A stretch of DNA of 64,000 bases from CAWGMT01 sp963823675. Its GTDB lineage: Bacteria > Planctomycetota > Planctomycetia > Isosphaerales > Isosphaeraceae. The stretch is taken from NCBI GenBank assembly GCA_963823675.1, contig CAWGMT010000019.1:50167-114166 (forward strand), given 5' to 3'. The position numbers were made by a program, and so were the translations under genes. The notes below the pieces were generated by a model. That model was not told where the DNA came from. It did no database searches and saw nothing but the letters and a program-made list of their open reading frames with translations. Shown here piece by piece: positions 14,685-24,590 of this stretch. How positions within the stretch are numbered: position 1 is the stretch's first letter; the number at the start of each line of letters is the position of its first letter.

Positions 14685-16952
14685 ATGACTGGGCTTCTCG
14701 ATATTGCCATGGCCCACCATCGCTCCGGACGGCTTGACCTAGCCGAACGCGGCTACCGCTACTGCCTTGCCGTCCAGCCCGATGACTCCAACGCCTTGCA
14801 CCTCTTGGGCGTCGCGCTTTGCCAGAAAGGGAGGAAGCTCGAGGCGCTAGAGTGGATCAACCGGGCGATCGAGCGACGACCCGATATTGCCGCGTACCAC
14901 GGCGCCTTGGGCGAGGTATTGCGTGAGCTGGGCCGGCACCACGAGGCGGCCGCCGTCCTGGCAAAGGCCCTCGAGCTCGACCCGAGCCTGGCCACGGCTC
15001 ACAACAACCTGGGGCTGGTCCACGTGCGCGAGAGGAGGGCCGATTCTGCGCTCGCGTGTTTCGAGGAAGCCGTCCGCTTGCGGCCCGCGTTCACCACCGC
15101 CCGCATTAATCGCGGTGAGGCGCTCCAGGCGCTGGGCCTCTGGGATCAAGCGGCGGCGGCGTATCTCGAGGTGCTGGAGATCGAGCCCAACAATGCCTGG
15201 GTCCATACCTACCTGGGCCACGTGCTGGTGGAGCTTGGCAATATCGACCGGCTCGACGAGGCCGCCCTGCACTGCCGGCGTGCACTCGAGCTGTCGCCAG
15301 GGCTCGGGGCGGCCCATACCAATCTCGGCAACGTTTATAAGGTCATGGGCCGGCTCGACGATGCACTCGCCTCGTATCGGCGCGCCATTGAGGTCGACTC
15401 GAGCCTGGCCATGCCGTGGAATAACATCGGCCGCGTCGAGCAGCAGCTTGGCCGCTTCGAAGCCGCACGGGCGGCCTACGAGCAGGCGCTCGAGCGGGAG
15501 CCGGGCGCGGCGCGGGTCCACGCGAACCTGGCCAGCCTCCTGTCCGACCAGGATCGCCACGCCCTGGCCGTCGAACGCTACCAGCTCGCACTGCGCTGTG
15601 AGCCCGATCACGCCGAGGCCTACCACGGCATGGCGGTGTCCCTCGTGTTCCTGGGTCGCCGCGCCCTAGCCTGGACTGCGCTGGAGACGGCGATCCGGCT
15701 GCGGCCGAGGCTGATTGCACCGCGGATGACGAAGTGTCGAATGCTCGCCGAAGACGGTGACTTCGAGCGATCCAACGCCACGGCCCGCGAGGTCCTGGCC
15801 GAATTTCCCAAGTCGGCCGAGGCGCGCTTTTACCTTGCAATGAACCTGCGCGCCCGGCTTCCCGACGAAGATTTCCGGCAGATGGTCGAGCTCATCGATC
15901 ATCCCTACCATGGCCACGAGGCCGTGGTGAGCTTGGCGTTCGGGATCGGGACCGTGCACGACGCGCGAGGATGCTACGAGGAAGCAGCCAGGTTCTTCGA
16001 GATCGCCAACGCGCGACAGGCCGCGCTCCTGGCAGAGCGGGGCGAGACCGTCGACTCCGAGCGGATTTCCCAGACGGTCGAGGAGATCATGGTCTCGTTC
16101 ACTCCCGAGTTTTTTCAAACTGTTCGGGGTCGGGGCAGTCCGAGCCGGCGTCCTATCTTCATCGTCGGCATGCCGCGCTCGGGTACAACGTTGACCGAGC
16201 AGATCCTCGCCAGCCATCCGCGGGTCTATGGCGCGGGAGAGCTTGATGATATCAACCGCGTGGCCTCTCAGCTCGCCGCTCCACCTGGCGGCCCCACTGA
16301 CGTGGCGCAGAGGGCGCTCGAACTGGACGCCGCGTCGTTCCGCGAGCTGGCCGACCGGTATGTCGCCCGCCTCGAGGAGCTGGGCGGCTCGGCCGAGCGC
16401 GTGGTGGATAAGATGCCGTCGAACTACCTGCATCTCGGGCTCATCGCCGCACTCTGGCCCGAGTCCCAAATCATCCTCTGCCGGCGGGACCCACGCGATA
16501 TCGCGCTCTCGTGCTGGGCGACCTACTTCGGGGCGATTCGCTGGGCCAACGACCTCCGGGTGGTGGCCAGACAGATTATCGAGCACGACCGACTGATCGC
16601 GCACTGGAAGACCGTGTTGCCCATCCGCCTGATCGAAGTCGTCTACGAGGAGCTGGTCGCCGACTTCGAGCCGCAGGCCCGGCGGCTGGTCGAGGCGGTG
16701 GGTCTAGAGTGGGACCCAGCCTGCCTCGAGTACCACTCACTCGAACGCACGATCCGGACCGCGAGCCTCGGCCAGGTCCGGCAGCCGATCTACTCGAAAT
16801 CGGTCGGTCGGTGGAAGAATTACGAGGCAGCGCTGGCCCCCTTGTTCGAGACATTCGCTCGGTATAATCATCCCGTCCCCGGCCAGGTAGTTCGCCAGCA
16901 GAATGAAGCAACCGAATCCACCGACAAGTCCGCTCAGCGACGTGATCGCTAG
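14685..16952 (+). CDS. TPR-repeat sulfotransferase
   Basis: A 755-residue protein. Residues 1-400 are tandem tetratricopeptide repeats (LHLLGVALCQKGRKLEALEW, AYHGALGEVLRELGRHHEAA, AHTNLGNVYKVMGRLDDAL and others, at least eight). The C-terminal part is a sulfotransferase: the 5'-phosphosulfate loop GMPRSGTTLTEQILASHPRV near residue 495 and the 3'-phosphate motif RRDPRDIALSCW near residue 600. It should transfer sulfate from PAPS to an unknown protein or glycan acceptor, with the TPRs as the docking part. ATG at 14685 follows GGGGGTG six bases upstream. It is intact although as GC-rich as the broken genes around it, and it converges on the next gene. Confidence 0.88.
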   Translation: MTGLLDIAMAHHRSGRLDLAERGYRYCLAVQPDDSNALHLLGVALCQKGRKLEALEWINRAIERRPDIAAYHGALGEVLRELGRHHEAAAVLAKALELDPSLATAHNNLGLVHVRERRADSALACFEEAVRLRPAFTTARINRGEALQALGLWDQAAAAYLEVLEIEPNNAWVHTYLGHVLVELGNIDRLDEAALHCRRALELSPGLGAAHTNLGNVYKVMGRLDDALASYRRAIEVDSSLAMPWNNIGRVEQQLGRFEAARAAYEQALEREPGAARVHANLASLLSDQDRHALAVERYQLALRCEPDHAEAYHGMAVSLVFLGRRALAWTALETAIRLRPRLIAPRMTKCRMLAEDGDFERSNATAREVLAEFPKSAEARFYLAMNLRARLPDEDFRQMVELIDHPYHGHEAVVSLAFGIGTVHDARGCYEEAARFFEIANARQAALLAERGETVDSERISQTVEEIMVSFTPEFFQTVRGRGSPSRRPIFIVGMPRSGTTLTEQILASHPRVYGAGELDDINRVASQLAAPPGGPTDVAQRALELDAASFRELADRYVARLEELGGSAERVVDKMPSNYLHLGLIAALWPESQIILCRRDPRDIALSCWATYFGAIRWANDLRVVARQIIEHDRLIAHWKTVLPIRLIEVVYEELVADFEPQARRLVEAVGLEWDPACLEYHSLERTIRTASLGQVRQPIYSKSVGRWKNYEAALAPLFETFARYNHPVPGQVVRQQNEATESTDKSAQRRDR

Positions 16953-17038
16953 AGCATTGCCCCAGGCGCTCAGCTTCGACGGTAAGGGCGACGTTTTGAT
17001 CCGAGACGGCTCGTCCTTCATCCCCTGCCTCTTCGGAC

Positions 17039-17401
17039 TCATTTGTATTGGTATCCGACCTCGACGAGGAACCCGCCCGGGGCACGCAAATAAAAGGTCC
17101 AAGCGCCATGGAATTCCATGGGCGGCTTGGCTTCGAACCCGTCAGCCTTCAGGCGCTCGTAGATCTCGTCCACCCTTTCCCGGCTGTCTTGCATGAAGCC
17201 GATGTGAAACGCACCGGGATATTCGACTTCGGTTGCCTTGTCGAAATTGCTGAAGGTCAAGATGAAACCCGATTCGTCGACCAGGACGGCAAGGGTGTCG
17301 CGGCCCCTCTCGAACACGCACCGGAACCCGAAATAGTTCTCGAAGAACGTTCGAGTCAGCGCAACATCGGGCACACTGAGATTGATGTGATTGAGTGCCA
17401 T
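17039..17401 (-). CDS. VOC-fold (glyoxalase/dioxygenase superfamily) protein
   Basis: A 120-residue protein starting MALNHINLSVPDVALTRTFF, the usual first strand of the vicinal-oxygen-chelate fold. His4 (NHINLS), Glu35-region residues and the C-terminal FYLRAPGGFLVEVGYQ with a Glu are in the positions that bind metal in this family. I prefer the start at 17401 to the longer frame to 17461, because the extra 20 residues (MRTFPFCAAAPRG) do not resemble the family. The substrate cannot be told: glyoxalase, fosfomycin-type and dioxygenase branches are all possible. It stands alone, convergent with the sulfotransferase with 86 bp between the stops. Confidence 0.85.
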   Translation of the reverse strand: MALNHINLSVPDVALTRTFFENYFGFRCVFERGRDTLAVLVDESGFILTFSNFDKATEVEYPGAFHIGFMQDSRERVDEIYERLKADGFEAKPPMEFHGAWTFYLRAPGGFLVEVGYQYK

Positions 17402-17461
17402 GGCTCGCTCCGATCCAGCGGCGCCCCTTGGGGCGGCCGCGCAGAAAGGGAAAGTTCTCAA

Positions 17462-17845
17462 GCCAACTTACTGCAACCGTTCGTACGTGAGACAGTTTGA
17501 TCGACGTGAATCGTTACAGTCAATAATGATGTCGAGGTTCAGGTCGAGACACCGCGGCTTGGCTGAGTGCCGGTTGCCGCATGGGATCGGAACGCGAGAA
17601 GCTTCACGGTAACGTCACCTATCGTAGAGCGAACGGCGACACCTCTTCTGGCGCCGCCCCAAGGCGAGAAGCCACCGCCACGACCGGTACCCGCCCGGAC
17701 GGAATTGTGGTACGTTCGCCAGGCGTTTTGGAAGTCCTTCCCGAAAATCCGGCGGATTTTCCCAAAATTGTCGGACTGCTCGACTCCTGGCCGTTCATTA
17801 CTCTCATGATGGAGCACCTGGAGGAATTCGGGAGGAACCGGGCCC
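17462..17845. other. Gene-free spacer upstream of the sigma-factor remnant
   Basis: No convincing coding sequence. The only structure is the perfect dyad at 17743-17761 listed separately. The open frames here have unnatural composition and overlap the dyad. Confidence 0.5.
17743..17761. promoter_or_regulatory. Perfect 9-bp inverted repeat, possible operator
   Basis: GAAAATCCG and CGGATTTTC are separated by a single G. The dyad lies 85 bp upstream of the sigma-factor ATG at 17846 in the last part of a gene-free spacer. The one-base loop is unsuited to an RNA hairpin and no T-run follows, so a protein-binding dyad is more likely than a terminator. The regulator is unknown. Confidence 0.4.
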
Positions 17846-18082
17846 ATGGCGAGGGAGCAGCACGACGTTCTTGTACCGCAGGTCCGCACCCTTTTCCAGC
17901 TCGGGGTTGTCGGGGGGCTCACGGACGAACAGTTGCTCGAGCGTTTCACGACCCAAAGTGGTGAGGCGGCCGAGCTGGCCTTCGCAGCCCTGGTCGATCG
18001 TCACGGCTCGATGGTGCTACGGGTCTGTCGTGCCGTTCTACGTAACACTCACGACGCAGACGACGCATTCCAGGCAACATGA
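17846..18082 (+). pseudogene. ECF sigma factor, N-terminal (region 2) part, truncated
   Basis: Reads MAREQHDVLVPQVRTLFQLG and then TDEQLLERF, AELAFAALVDRHGSMVLRVC and NTHDADDAFQAT, the standard region 2 of planctomycete ECF sigma factors (core-RNAP binding and -10 recognition). ATG at 17846 follows GGAGGAAC. Normally FLVLVRRAGSIR and about 90 further residues follow DDAFQAT; here the sequence jumps at 18080 straight into region 4 in another frame. About 250-300 bp are therefore missing by comparison with the family, and the gene cannot make a normal sigma factor. Confidence 0.7.
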
Positions 18083-18863
18083 GCAGGCGGCCCAGCGTCT
18101 CCGCTGGCCAGTCGGGACGGTCGAGAGCCGGCTGGCTCGAGGCCGCCAGCAGTTGCGCGGCCGGCTGATGCGGCGGGGGATTACCCCATCGGCCGGGCTT
18201 GCGATCGCTCCGGGCTTGCTTTGCGCAAGCGCAGATGTGGCAGCGGTGCCGATGCCGCTCGCCGAGGCCACCGTTTCCGCGTCGATACGTCTTGCGTTGT
18301 TCCGATCAGTTGCTGCCACCGAAGTGTCGGCCGAGGTCGCCCTGCTTACCGATGGAGTCCTGAAGATGATGTTCATGGCCAAGGTGAAGGCCGGCCTCGC
18401 CGTTCTGCTCCTGGTCAGCTCACTCGCCGTGGTCACGATTCTCCCTTCCCCATCGATCGGCGCCGGCGGGAAACCCGCTCCCGGCGATCGAAGCGGATCA
18501 GTAGACGAACCGAGACCGGCACACGACCCGAGACGGACCGCGCCCCCGCTTGGCGGCGATCAAGCGAAAATGCCCCCTCCCGAGACAGAACCGTCGAAGT
18601 CGCACGCGGCCGAGCCGGAGCCTGCGCTGCCATTGGACCTCGTGAAACCCAGGCCATGGCAAACGGTGGTTCGCATCAAGATCCATGGTGAACGATCAGT
18701 AGCCTTTGGCTCGGGCACAGTCATCGTCAGCAACACGAAGGAATCCGTGATCCTGACGTGTGCGCATATCTTCAAAGTTCAACGGCGGCAAGCGTCGGGA
18801 CGAGCCGTTGTCAGTTCCCGGAAAGCTTGCGGTGGACCTGTTCCGCGGCGACCTCGACATTGA
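18077..18863 (+). pseudogene. ECF sigma factor region 4 with C-terminal transmembrane extension
   Basis: The frame-3 sequence begins HEQAAQRLRWPVGTVESRLA followed by RGRQQLRGRLMRRGI, the sigma-4 helix-turn-helix that reads the -35 box. A linker of about 75 residues leads to a hydrophobic segment (AGLAVLLLVSSLAVVTILPS near 18395-18450) and a Pro-rich stretch. A protease-like domain then begins (VVRIKIHGERSVAFGSGTVI, TCAHIF with the catalytic-type His near 18765). At about 18780 the frame shifts to the next entry. The order sigma, membrane helix, extracytoplasmic domain suggests a one-protein surface-sensing regulator, seen in other planctomycete ECF groups. Confidence 0.6.
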
Positions 18864-19494
18864 CCCCGGAAAAGCGCAGGTCGCCTTCGCCGGTGAGACG
18901 TACACGGGTGAGGTGATCGACCTCGACTTCAAGCGCGACGTGGGCCTGGTCCGAATTCGACCCGGACGCCGGCTACTCTGCTCCCCGGTCGTTCCGTCCG
19001 GGTGGCAGCCAACCAGAGGCATGCGTGGCATGATCACCGTTGGGTGTTCCCTGGGGTGCGACGCGACCGCGTGGTCAACTTCGATTGTAAACCCGAAGGC
19101 GCGGCCCCTGGCCGGCAACGACATCTACGAGGCGATCGAGTGCGCGATCGCCCCCAGACAAGGCCGAACCGGGGGTGGGCTGTCTACCGCGGACGGCTAT
19201 CTGGTAGGAGTCTGTAATTACGCCGAACCTCACGATGACCATGGGCTCTACGCCAGCCCGAGGTCGATCTATCATCTGCTGGAACAAAACGGCTTGACCG
19301 CCCTTCATCAGACTGCGCCCGATGATCAGCCGGCGACCGCGGGTACCGACGTCGAACGCAAGCCGCCCTCTCCCGCGCCGTCGTCTCAAGAGACGGCCGG
19401 AGCCGCAGAAGAGCAGCGATTGCGCGGTATTGAGCGCAAGCTCGACCAGATACTCAAGGCACTCGAGAATTTGAAGCGCGGCGAGGGTCGCTGA
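18760..19494 (+). CDS. Trypsin-like serine protease domain (C-terminal part of the sigma-factor fusion)
   Basis: The frame-1 continuation from about 18780 (FNGGKRRDEPLSVPGKLAVD) has the chymotrypsin-fold marks after the His in the previous entry: LDFKRDVGLVRI with the Asp and, near 19165, QGRTGGGLSTADGYLVGVCN where GxSGG is expected. Thr replaces the nucleophilic Ser (RTGGG), so the domain may be a sensor and not an active protease. The tail is a Pro-rich linker and a 30-residue coiled coil (EEQRLRGIERKLDQILKALE). ATG 18760 is only the first in-frame Met; the natural gene began at 17846. Confidence 0.6.
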   Translation: MRISSKFNGGKRRDEPLSVPGKLAVDLFRGDLDIDPGKAQVAFAGETYTGEVIDLDFKRDVGLVRIRPGRRLLCSPVVPSGWQPTRGMRGMITVGCSLGCDATAWSTSIVNPKARPLAGNDIYEAIECAIAPRQGRTGGGLSTADGYLVGVCNYAEPHDDHGLYASPRSIYHLLEQNGLTALHQTAPDDQPATAGTDVERKPPSPAPSSQETAGAAEEQRLRGIERKLDQILKALENLKRGEGR

Positions 19495-19545
19495 CAGGTT
19501 TGACGAGGTGCGCATCTCTCGTCAAGCCAGCGTCGATTGGTTCCG

Positions 19546-22500
19546 TCACCGTTTCCAGCTGGGCAGCTTGCGGCCCGGCGCCCAGGCGCTCCGGCGGCTT
19601 CGAGCGTATCGTGCAGCGCGGGCAGATCGTGTTCCAAGAGCGGGCGCAAGCTCGCCAGGGCCGCTTCGAATTCGGCCGCCGCGATTTCGTAATTCTGGCG
19701 ATGCGACCCGGTCGGCGCCGATGTCGTCGTCCAGTGTCCGCTGATGATCGTTTGGATGCGCGCGATCAGTCCTTCGGGAGCCGGCTCGAAGCGACGCTCC
19801 TTGGTGGGATCGCCGGTGAATCGCTCGCGCAATTCCATGAGCTTCAGCTCCAGCTTTCGGGCATCGTTGCGCAGGCTCAGCGTTAGCGACGGCGTCCGCT
19901 CGATGATGCGCTTGATGTAGGTCACCTGCGACAAGCCTTCATTCAGTGCCTCGAGTGTTCCCAGCGCGGCGCGCTGGAGCTCGCCGGTCTGCTTGGCAAA
20001 AGCAAGGATCGACTCCCGGTCGGCAGGCGGGAGCGTGGCGAAATTGAGCGGCTCGACCACAAAGGGCGTTGGCGGCACGAGCTCGGTCGTGGCCTGGTCC
20101 TCGCGCTTTTCGAGGCTCACGGTATAGTTACCGGGCAGAGCGAGCGGGCCATTGCCGCCCTGGGACGGCCCGTCGTCGTCGCCGCCTCGAGCGGGCCTGC
20201 CCTCGGTGACCGGCCGGTAACCGGGCCACCGCAGGTCCCAGCTCACCCGATGCAGGCCCGACGTGTTCGGGCCGCCTAGCCGCCTCACCACCTGCCCGGC
20301 CGCGTTCTTGATGGTCAAGATCAGCGTGGGGCTTTCCTCGCGGTCCTCGATCTTGAGCGCATCCCAGGCAGGATAAAACACGTCCTTGCCTTCGCGTTCG
20401 AGCTTCTGCTCTTGTTCCCGGCGGGCGACCTTCCTGGTCTTGAGCGAATCCTTCAAGTAATAAGTGAACGTCGCTCCATAGGGAGGGTTCGGGGCTGTGT
20501 AGAAGCTCGCTCCCTGGAACGCCTTTTCTCCCCCGGCCAGGGGCGCGGCCGGGATATACAAGAGCGCCTTCTTGACGGGCAGGATCGCACTCGCCTTGGC
20601 CAGGACCTCGGTCTTCAGGTGCCGTAACGGGCTGTAGTCGTCGAGGATGTAGATCCCCCGGCCAAAGGTGCCGACGACCAGATCGCTCTCCCGCCGCTGG
20701 ATCTCGAGGTCGCGGACCGCGATCGGCGGCATGCCGCCTCGAAGGGCATGCCAGTGCTGGCCGCCGTCGCGAGTCGCGAAGACCCCGAACTCCGTACCGA
20801 CAAAGAGCAGATCGGCCGTCTCGTGATCGACCGCGATCGTGTAGGCCGATCCGCGCTCCGGCAGATCGCCGCCGATGTTGACCCAGGTCTTGCCGCGATC
20901 ACTGCTCCGCAGCACATAAGGCTTGAAATCGCCGCTCTTGTGATTGTCAAAACAGGCGTAGACCGTGTTGGGATCGTGTTGCGAGGTTTCGACGTCCGAT
21001 ACGTAGACATCCGACGGCTTGCTGGTGAATGGAAAGTTTTCGACCTTGCGCCAGGTCTTGCCGCCGTCCTCGGTGACCTGGATCAGCCCGTCGTCGGTGC
21101 CGGCGTAGATCAGCCCTTCGACCAGGGGTGATTCAGCCAGGGCGACGATGGTGCCGTAGAAGGACGTCGACTCGTTCTTGGCGATGGCGTCGACGCTCAA
21201 GACCCGCCCCATGACCTTGAGCTTGTTGCGGTCGATGTTGCGGGTCAGGTCCGGGCTGATCGCCTTCCAGGTGTCGCCCCGGTCGTCGGAGCGAAACAGG
21301 ATCTGGGCGCCGTAATAGAGTCGCGTCGGCGAATGCGGGCTGAGGATCAGCGCCGAATCCCAGTTCCAGCGCAAGGGCGGTCCGCCCTTGGCTTCCTGCG
21401 GCTTGATATCAATCCGCTCGCCCGAGCGGCGATCGTAACGCACCAGGCCGCCATATTGCCATTGAGAATAAATGATATTCGGATTTGTCTGATCGACCAC
21501 CGGATCGAAGCCGTCGCCGAAGACGGTCACGAACCAGTCGCTGTTGCGAATGCCGTGCACGTTATTGGTCCGCGAGGGCCCTCCCTGGGTCGCGTTGTCC
21601 TGCGTGCCGCCGTAGACGTTGTAGAAGGGCGTGTCATTATCGGCCGCGACCTTGTAAAACTGGGTAATCGGCAGGTTAGCGGTGTAGCGGTAGGACTGGC
21701 CGCGGTCCCAGGTCTCGTACAATCCGCCATCACAGCCGATAAGCAAATGTTCGGAATCCCTCGGGTCGATCCAGAGCGCGTGATTATCGACGTGCTTCCA
21801 CCGCTCACCCAGCGGACGAAACGTCTTGCCGCCGTCCTCGGAGATCAGGAGCAAGGTGTCCATGGAATAGACGCGGTCGAAGTGGCGAGGGTCGGCGACG
21901 ATCTCCTGGTAATACTGAGGCGAGCTCGAAATCGTGCTCGACTGCTTCGCCCAGGACTCGCCGCCATTCTCGGAGCGGAAAAAACCGCCTTCGCCGCGAG
22001 CCGCCTCGACCGTGGCGTAGAGGACGTCGGGGTTGACCGGCGAAATGGCCAGGCCGATCCGCCCCTTGTCGCCGGCGGGAAGTCCCTTGTTGATCTTTCT
22101 CCAGGTCGCTCCCGCGTCGGTCGAGCGGTAGAGGCCCGACTCGGGGCCGCCGTCGATCAAGGTCCACACATGCCGTCTCCGCTGGTAGGCCGCCGCATAA
22201 AGCAGGTCGGGATTGCGCGGATCGAACACGACGTCGGTCACGCCGGTATTCGCGCTGACCGTCAAGACGGCCTTCCACGTCTTGCCGCCGTCAGTCGTCT
22301 TGTAGAGTCCTCGATCGCCGCCCGCTTTCCAGAGCGGCCCTTGCGCGGCGACATAAACGACCTGCGAGTCACGCGGGTCGATGACGACCTTGGCGATGTG
22401 CTCGGAGGTTTCCAGTCCAACCTTCGCGAAGCTCGCCCCGCCATCGATCGACTTGTAGAGACCATCGCCGTACCCGACGCTTCGCTGGCTGTTGTTTTCG

Positions 22501-22863
22501 CCCGTGCCGACCCAGACCACCAGGTGATTGCGCGGGATCGACCGCGACGCAGCCGATCGAGTACGACCCATAACCGTCGAAGATTGGCGCCCAGGTGGTC
22601 CCGGAATTCGTGGTCTTCCACACCCCGCCCGACGCGGCCGCGACGTACCAGGTGCTGCGCTTGAACGGATCAACCGCGATGTCGCCCACCCGCCCCGACA
22701 TGAGCGCCGGCCCGATGCCGCGCAGGCTCAATCCGGCGAAGACGTCCTTCTTGGGGCCGGCATCGCCCGAACCGCCGCTCGTCTCCTGAGCCAACGCCGG
22801 GACCGTCGGACACAAGGCAAGTCCCAGGCCCATGACAACTCCGAAACCGTTTTGCCATCTCAT
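19546..22863 (-). CDS. Secreted BNR/sortilin (VPS10)-like beta-propeller protein, two frameshifts
   Basis: It starts at 22863 with a signal peptide (MRWQNGFGVVMGLGLALCPT, cut after ALA). About 1000 residues follow with many Asp-box/BNR repeats: GLYKTTDGGKTWKAVL, GLYRSTDAGATWRKI, GFFRSENGGESWAK, VLRSSDRGKTWVNIGGDLPE. Near the C-terminus a FlgD-like Ig domain is seen (GLHRVSWDLRWPGYRP). The first part (22863 to about 22540) is in one frame and the rest in another. At the 3' end the frame shifts back near 19575, restoring a family-like ending KLPSWKR and a stop at 19546-19548; otherwise the frame runs on into the sigma-protease gene to 19386. It is probably an exported glycan-binding or glycosidase-related propeller; the substrate is unknown. 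Confidence 0.78.
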
Positions 22864-23060
22864 GAACGTCGTCGCTCCCCATACTCGATCTGCACAACGC
22901 GGCCTGGGCTCGTTCCCACTCGACGCCAGGAACGGAGCAAAGTCCCAAGAATGTTAGTTTAGGATAATCAAGAAGATTAGGCAAGAAACAATAATGGCCG
23001 TTCTCGCAATGCCGAGATTCGTCGCGCCCGGCGCAGATCTCCAGCAGGCGGAAATTGTTT

Positions 23061-23120
23061 AACCCGGAGCCGACGGCGACGGCGACCGTTAACCCGGAGC
23101 CGACGGCGACGGCGACCGTT
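23061..23120. repeat. 30-bp tandem duplication
   Basis: Two exact 30-bp copies (23061-23090, 23091-23120), each beginning AACCCGGAGC and ending GGCGACCGTT, head to tail. The unit is itself rich in CGACGG/CGGCGA triplet repeats. It lies in the gene-free stretch downstream of nothing coding; slippage is the simplest cause. Confidence 0.9.
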
Positions 23121-23337
23121 GAGACTCGCGGCTCAAAGGGCTGTCGGCAGCGGGTTCTGTCCGAAATACCGGATGTAACGGCTCAGTTGTGCCGGCGACT
23201 GAATTCGGGGCCGCGGAAGAATGAGAAAAAATGAGACAAATTGAACGATTGGATGACGAGTAGCGGTTGCAACGGCGATACCACCGAACTTGTATGGTCC
23301 GCGTTACCCGGCGAATTGGCGCCCCTGGCAGGGCCGG

Positions 23338-23629
23338 ACCGACCAAACTGCATCGGCACGCACACGGCGAGCCCGATCGCGTCAGCGCCGGGAGTCCCCG
23401 TCCCAGCCGGACCGACCAAACTGAATCGGCGCGCACGCGGCGAGCCCGGTCGCGTCAGCGCCGGGAGTCCTCGGGCAGGCCGGACCGACCAGTCTGCATC
23501 GGCGCGCACCTGGCGAGCCCGGTCGCGTCAGCGCCGGGAGTCCTCGGCCAGGCCGAACCGACCAGTCTGCGTCGGCGCGCACATGGCGAGCCCGGTCGCG
23601 TCAGCGCCGGGAGTCCTCGGCCCAGCCTG
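23338..23629. repeat. Tandem array of four 73-bp units
   Basis: Units start at 23338, 23411, 23484 and 23557, each opening ACCGACCA and sharing the core GCGTCAGCGCCGGGAGTCC. They differ at a handful of positions, with units 3 and 4 closest (CCAGTCTG). A degenerate half unit precedes unit 1. There are no spacers between units, so this is not a CRISPR. The period of 73 is not a multiple of three, so it is not a protein repeat. Confidence 0.9.
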
Positions 23630-23958
23630 TCAGGCGACGCTCATGCCGTGCGCGTCAGGTTGGTGGGCTAAGCGGCGCAGCTCGTTAGTCGGCCATCCGC
23701 GGAAGTTCGGGCAACTTCACGCGGCGTGCTGCCCTCCCCTACGCGATGCCCCTGTCAAGTCGGCAAGCGAGCGCCGGAATTTGCCGTAACTTGAATCGAA
23801 TCTTGTGCTTCCACGATGCTCGTGGATTCAGCGAAATTGGCTTCGTTCGGCGCATTTTCGCCGATGAGACGGGTTCGGGACGGGATCGCGATTCTATCAG
23901 CCGTCGAAGGTGCATCCAGTCGCGCATCCTGCGCCGCGATCCCCGACACATAGCCGGC

Positions 23959-24012
23959 ACATACTTGGCATACTTGGCAGGTTCTGGCGCGTGCCAAGTA
24001 TGCCAAGTATGT
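23959..24012. repeat. Perfect 21-bp inverted repeat (12-nt loop)
   Basis: The left arm 23959-23979 and right arm 23992-24012 are exact reverse complements, and each arm itself holds two copies of the decamer ATACTTGGCA (first copy beginning one base in). Four decamers are therefore arranged as two inverted pairs around GGTTCTGGCGCG. There is no T-run, so a factor-independent terminator is unlikely. It ends 8 bp before the small ORF at 24020 and could be an operator or a transposon relic. Confidence 0.85.
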
Positions 24013-24127
24013 ACCGAGTATGCGGTTGGACGACGGAATAACCCGTCCAACTCACCATTCCTGCCGGATCGCAGCAACCGCTCTCGCACCGGCTGCCGTC
24101 TTAATCCTCGCGTCTGCAACTTCCGCC

Positions 24128-24268
24128 ATGGACACTGCGAAGACAGTTACCAGCCTGACTCGACAACTGACGACTGCGATTGATGGGATGAAGCAGGCCG
24201 GGCACCACCTTGTGGCGCTCCAAAAGGCACATCGCGACCTTTTGCTCGCACTCGAGACATTGCGGTAA
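24128..24268 (+). CDS. Possible small helical protein
   Basis: From ATG 24128: MDTAKTVTSLTRQLTTAIDG, then KQAGHHLVALQKAHRDLLLALETLR, 46 residues, strongly amphipathic and coiled-coil-like. A longer form from 24020 adds a hydrophobic ALAPAAVLILASATSAM stretch that could be a signal or membrane segment. I do not recognise a family. Codon composition is plausible, but no ribosome site is clear. Confidence 0.3.
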   Translation: MDTAKTVTSLTRQLTTAIDGMKQAGHHLVALQKAHRDLLLALETLR

Positions 24269-24590
24269 GCCGACCGGGCGGCAGATGGTGGAACCTGTGA
24301 GCGTTCGAGCCGGCGCGTCTCACACCGACGGTGTACAAGCGAGTTCGCTTCTCCCCTGACTGAGCGGAAAGCACAGGCGCGGAAGCGCCAGCCGTTTGCC
24401 CGCGATTGGGTGATGCAGGCAACCGCAACCCATTTGCAGCGATGGGGTTCGGATCTCCCGGCAATGCCTGGACTTGGCAGATCCCCCGACCGGGAGACAG
24501 GGCGCTCGAGCTCGGATCGCGGCACGTGCCAGGGGGCGGTACGCGGCTGCGGGCGCCTCTCGTCCCAGGGGGACCGATCTGCGGAGCGGT
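24269..24590. other. Gene-free stretch
   Basis: Only low-quality open frames with shadow-like composition; this is where the rest of the PIN toxin would be, but I see none of its later motifs. Confidence 0.4.

Larger units (their letters stand above)
22864..24019. other. 1.1-kb gene-free repeat-rich spacer
   Basis: Apart from the tandem repeats and the hairpin listed separately, this stretch holds two short boxes also present near 33 kb: ATGAGAAAAAATGAGACAA (23221-23239) and CGAAATTGGCTTCGTTCGG (23832-23850). No open frame here looks like protein. Confidence 0.6.

Noticed and set aside
23338..23629. CRISPR-like array
   Set aside because: Units of 73 bp are directly joined with no unique spacers and no cas gene is near; it is a plain tandem repeat.
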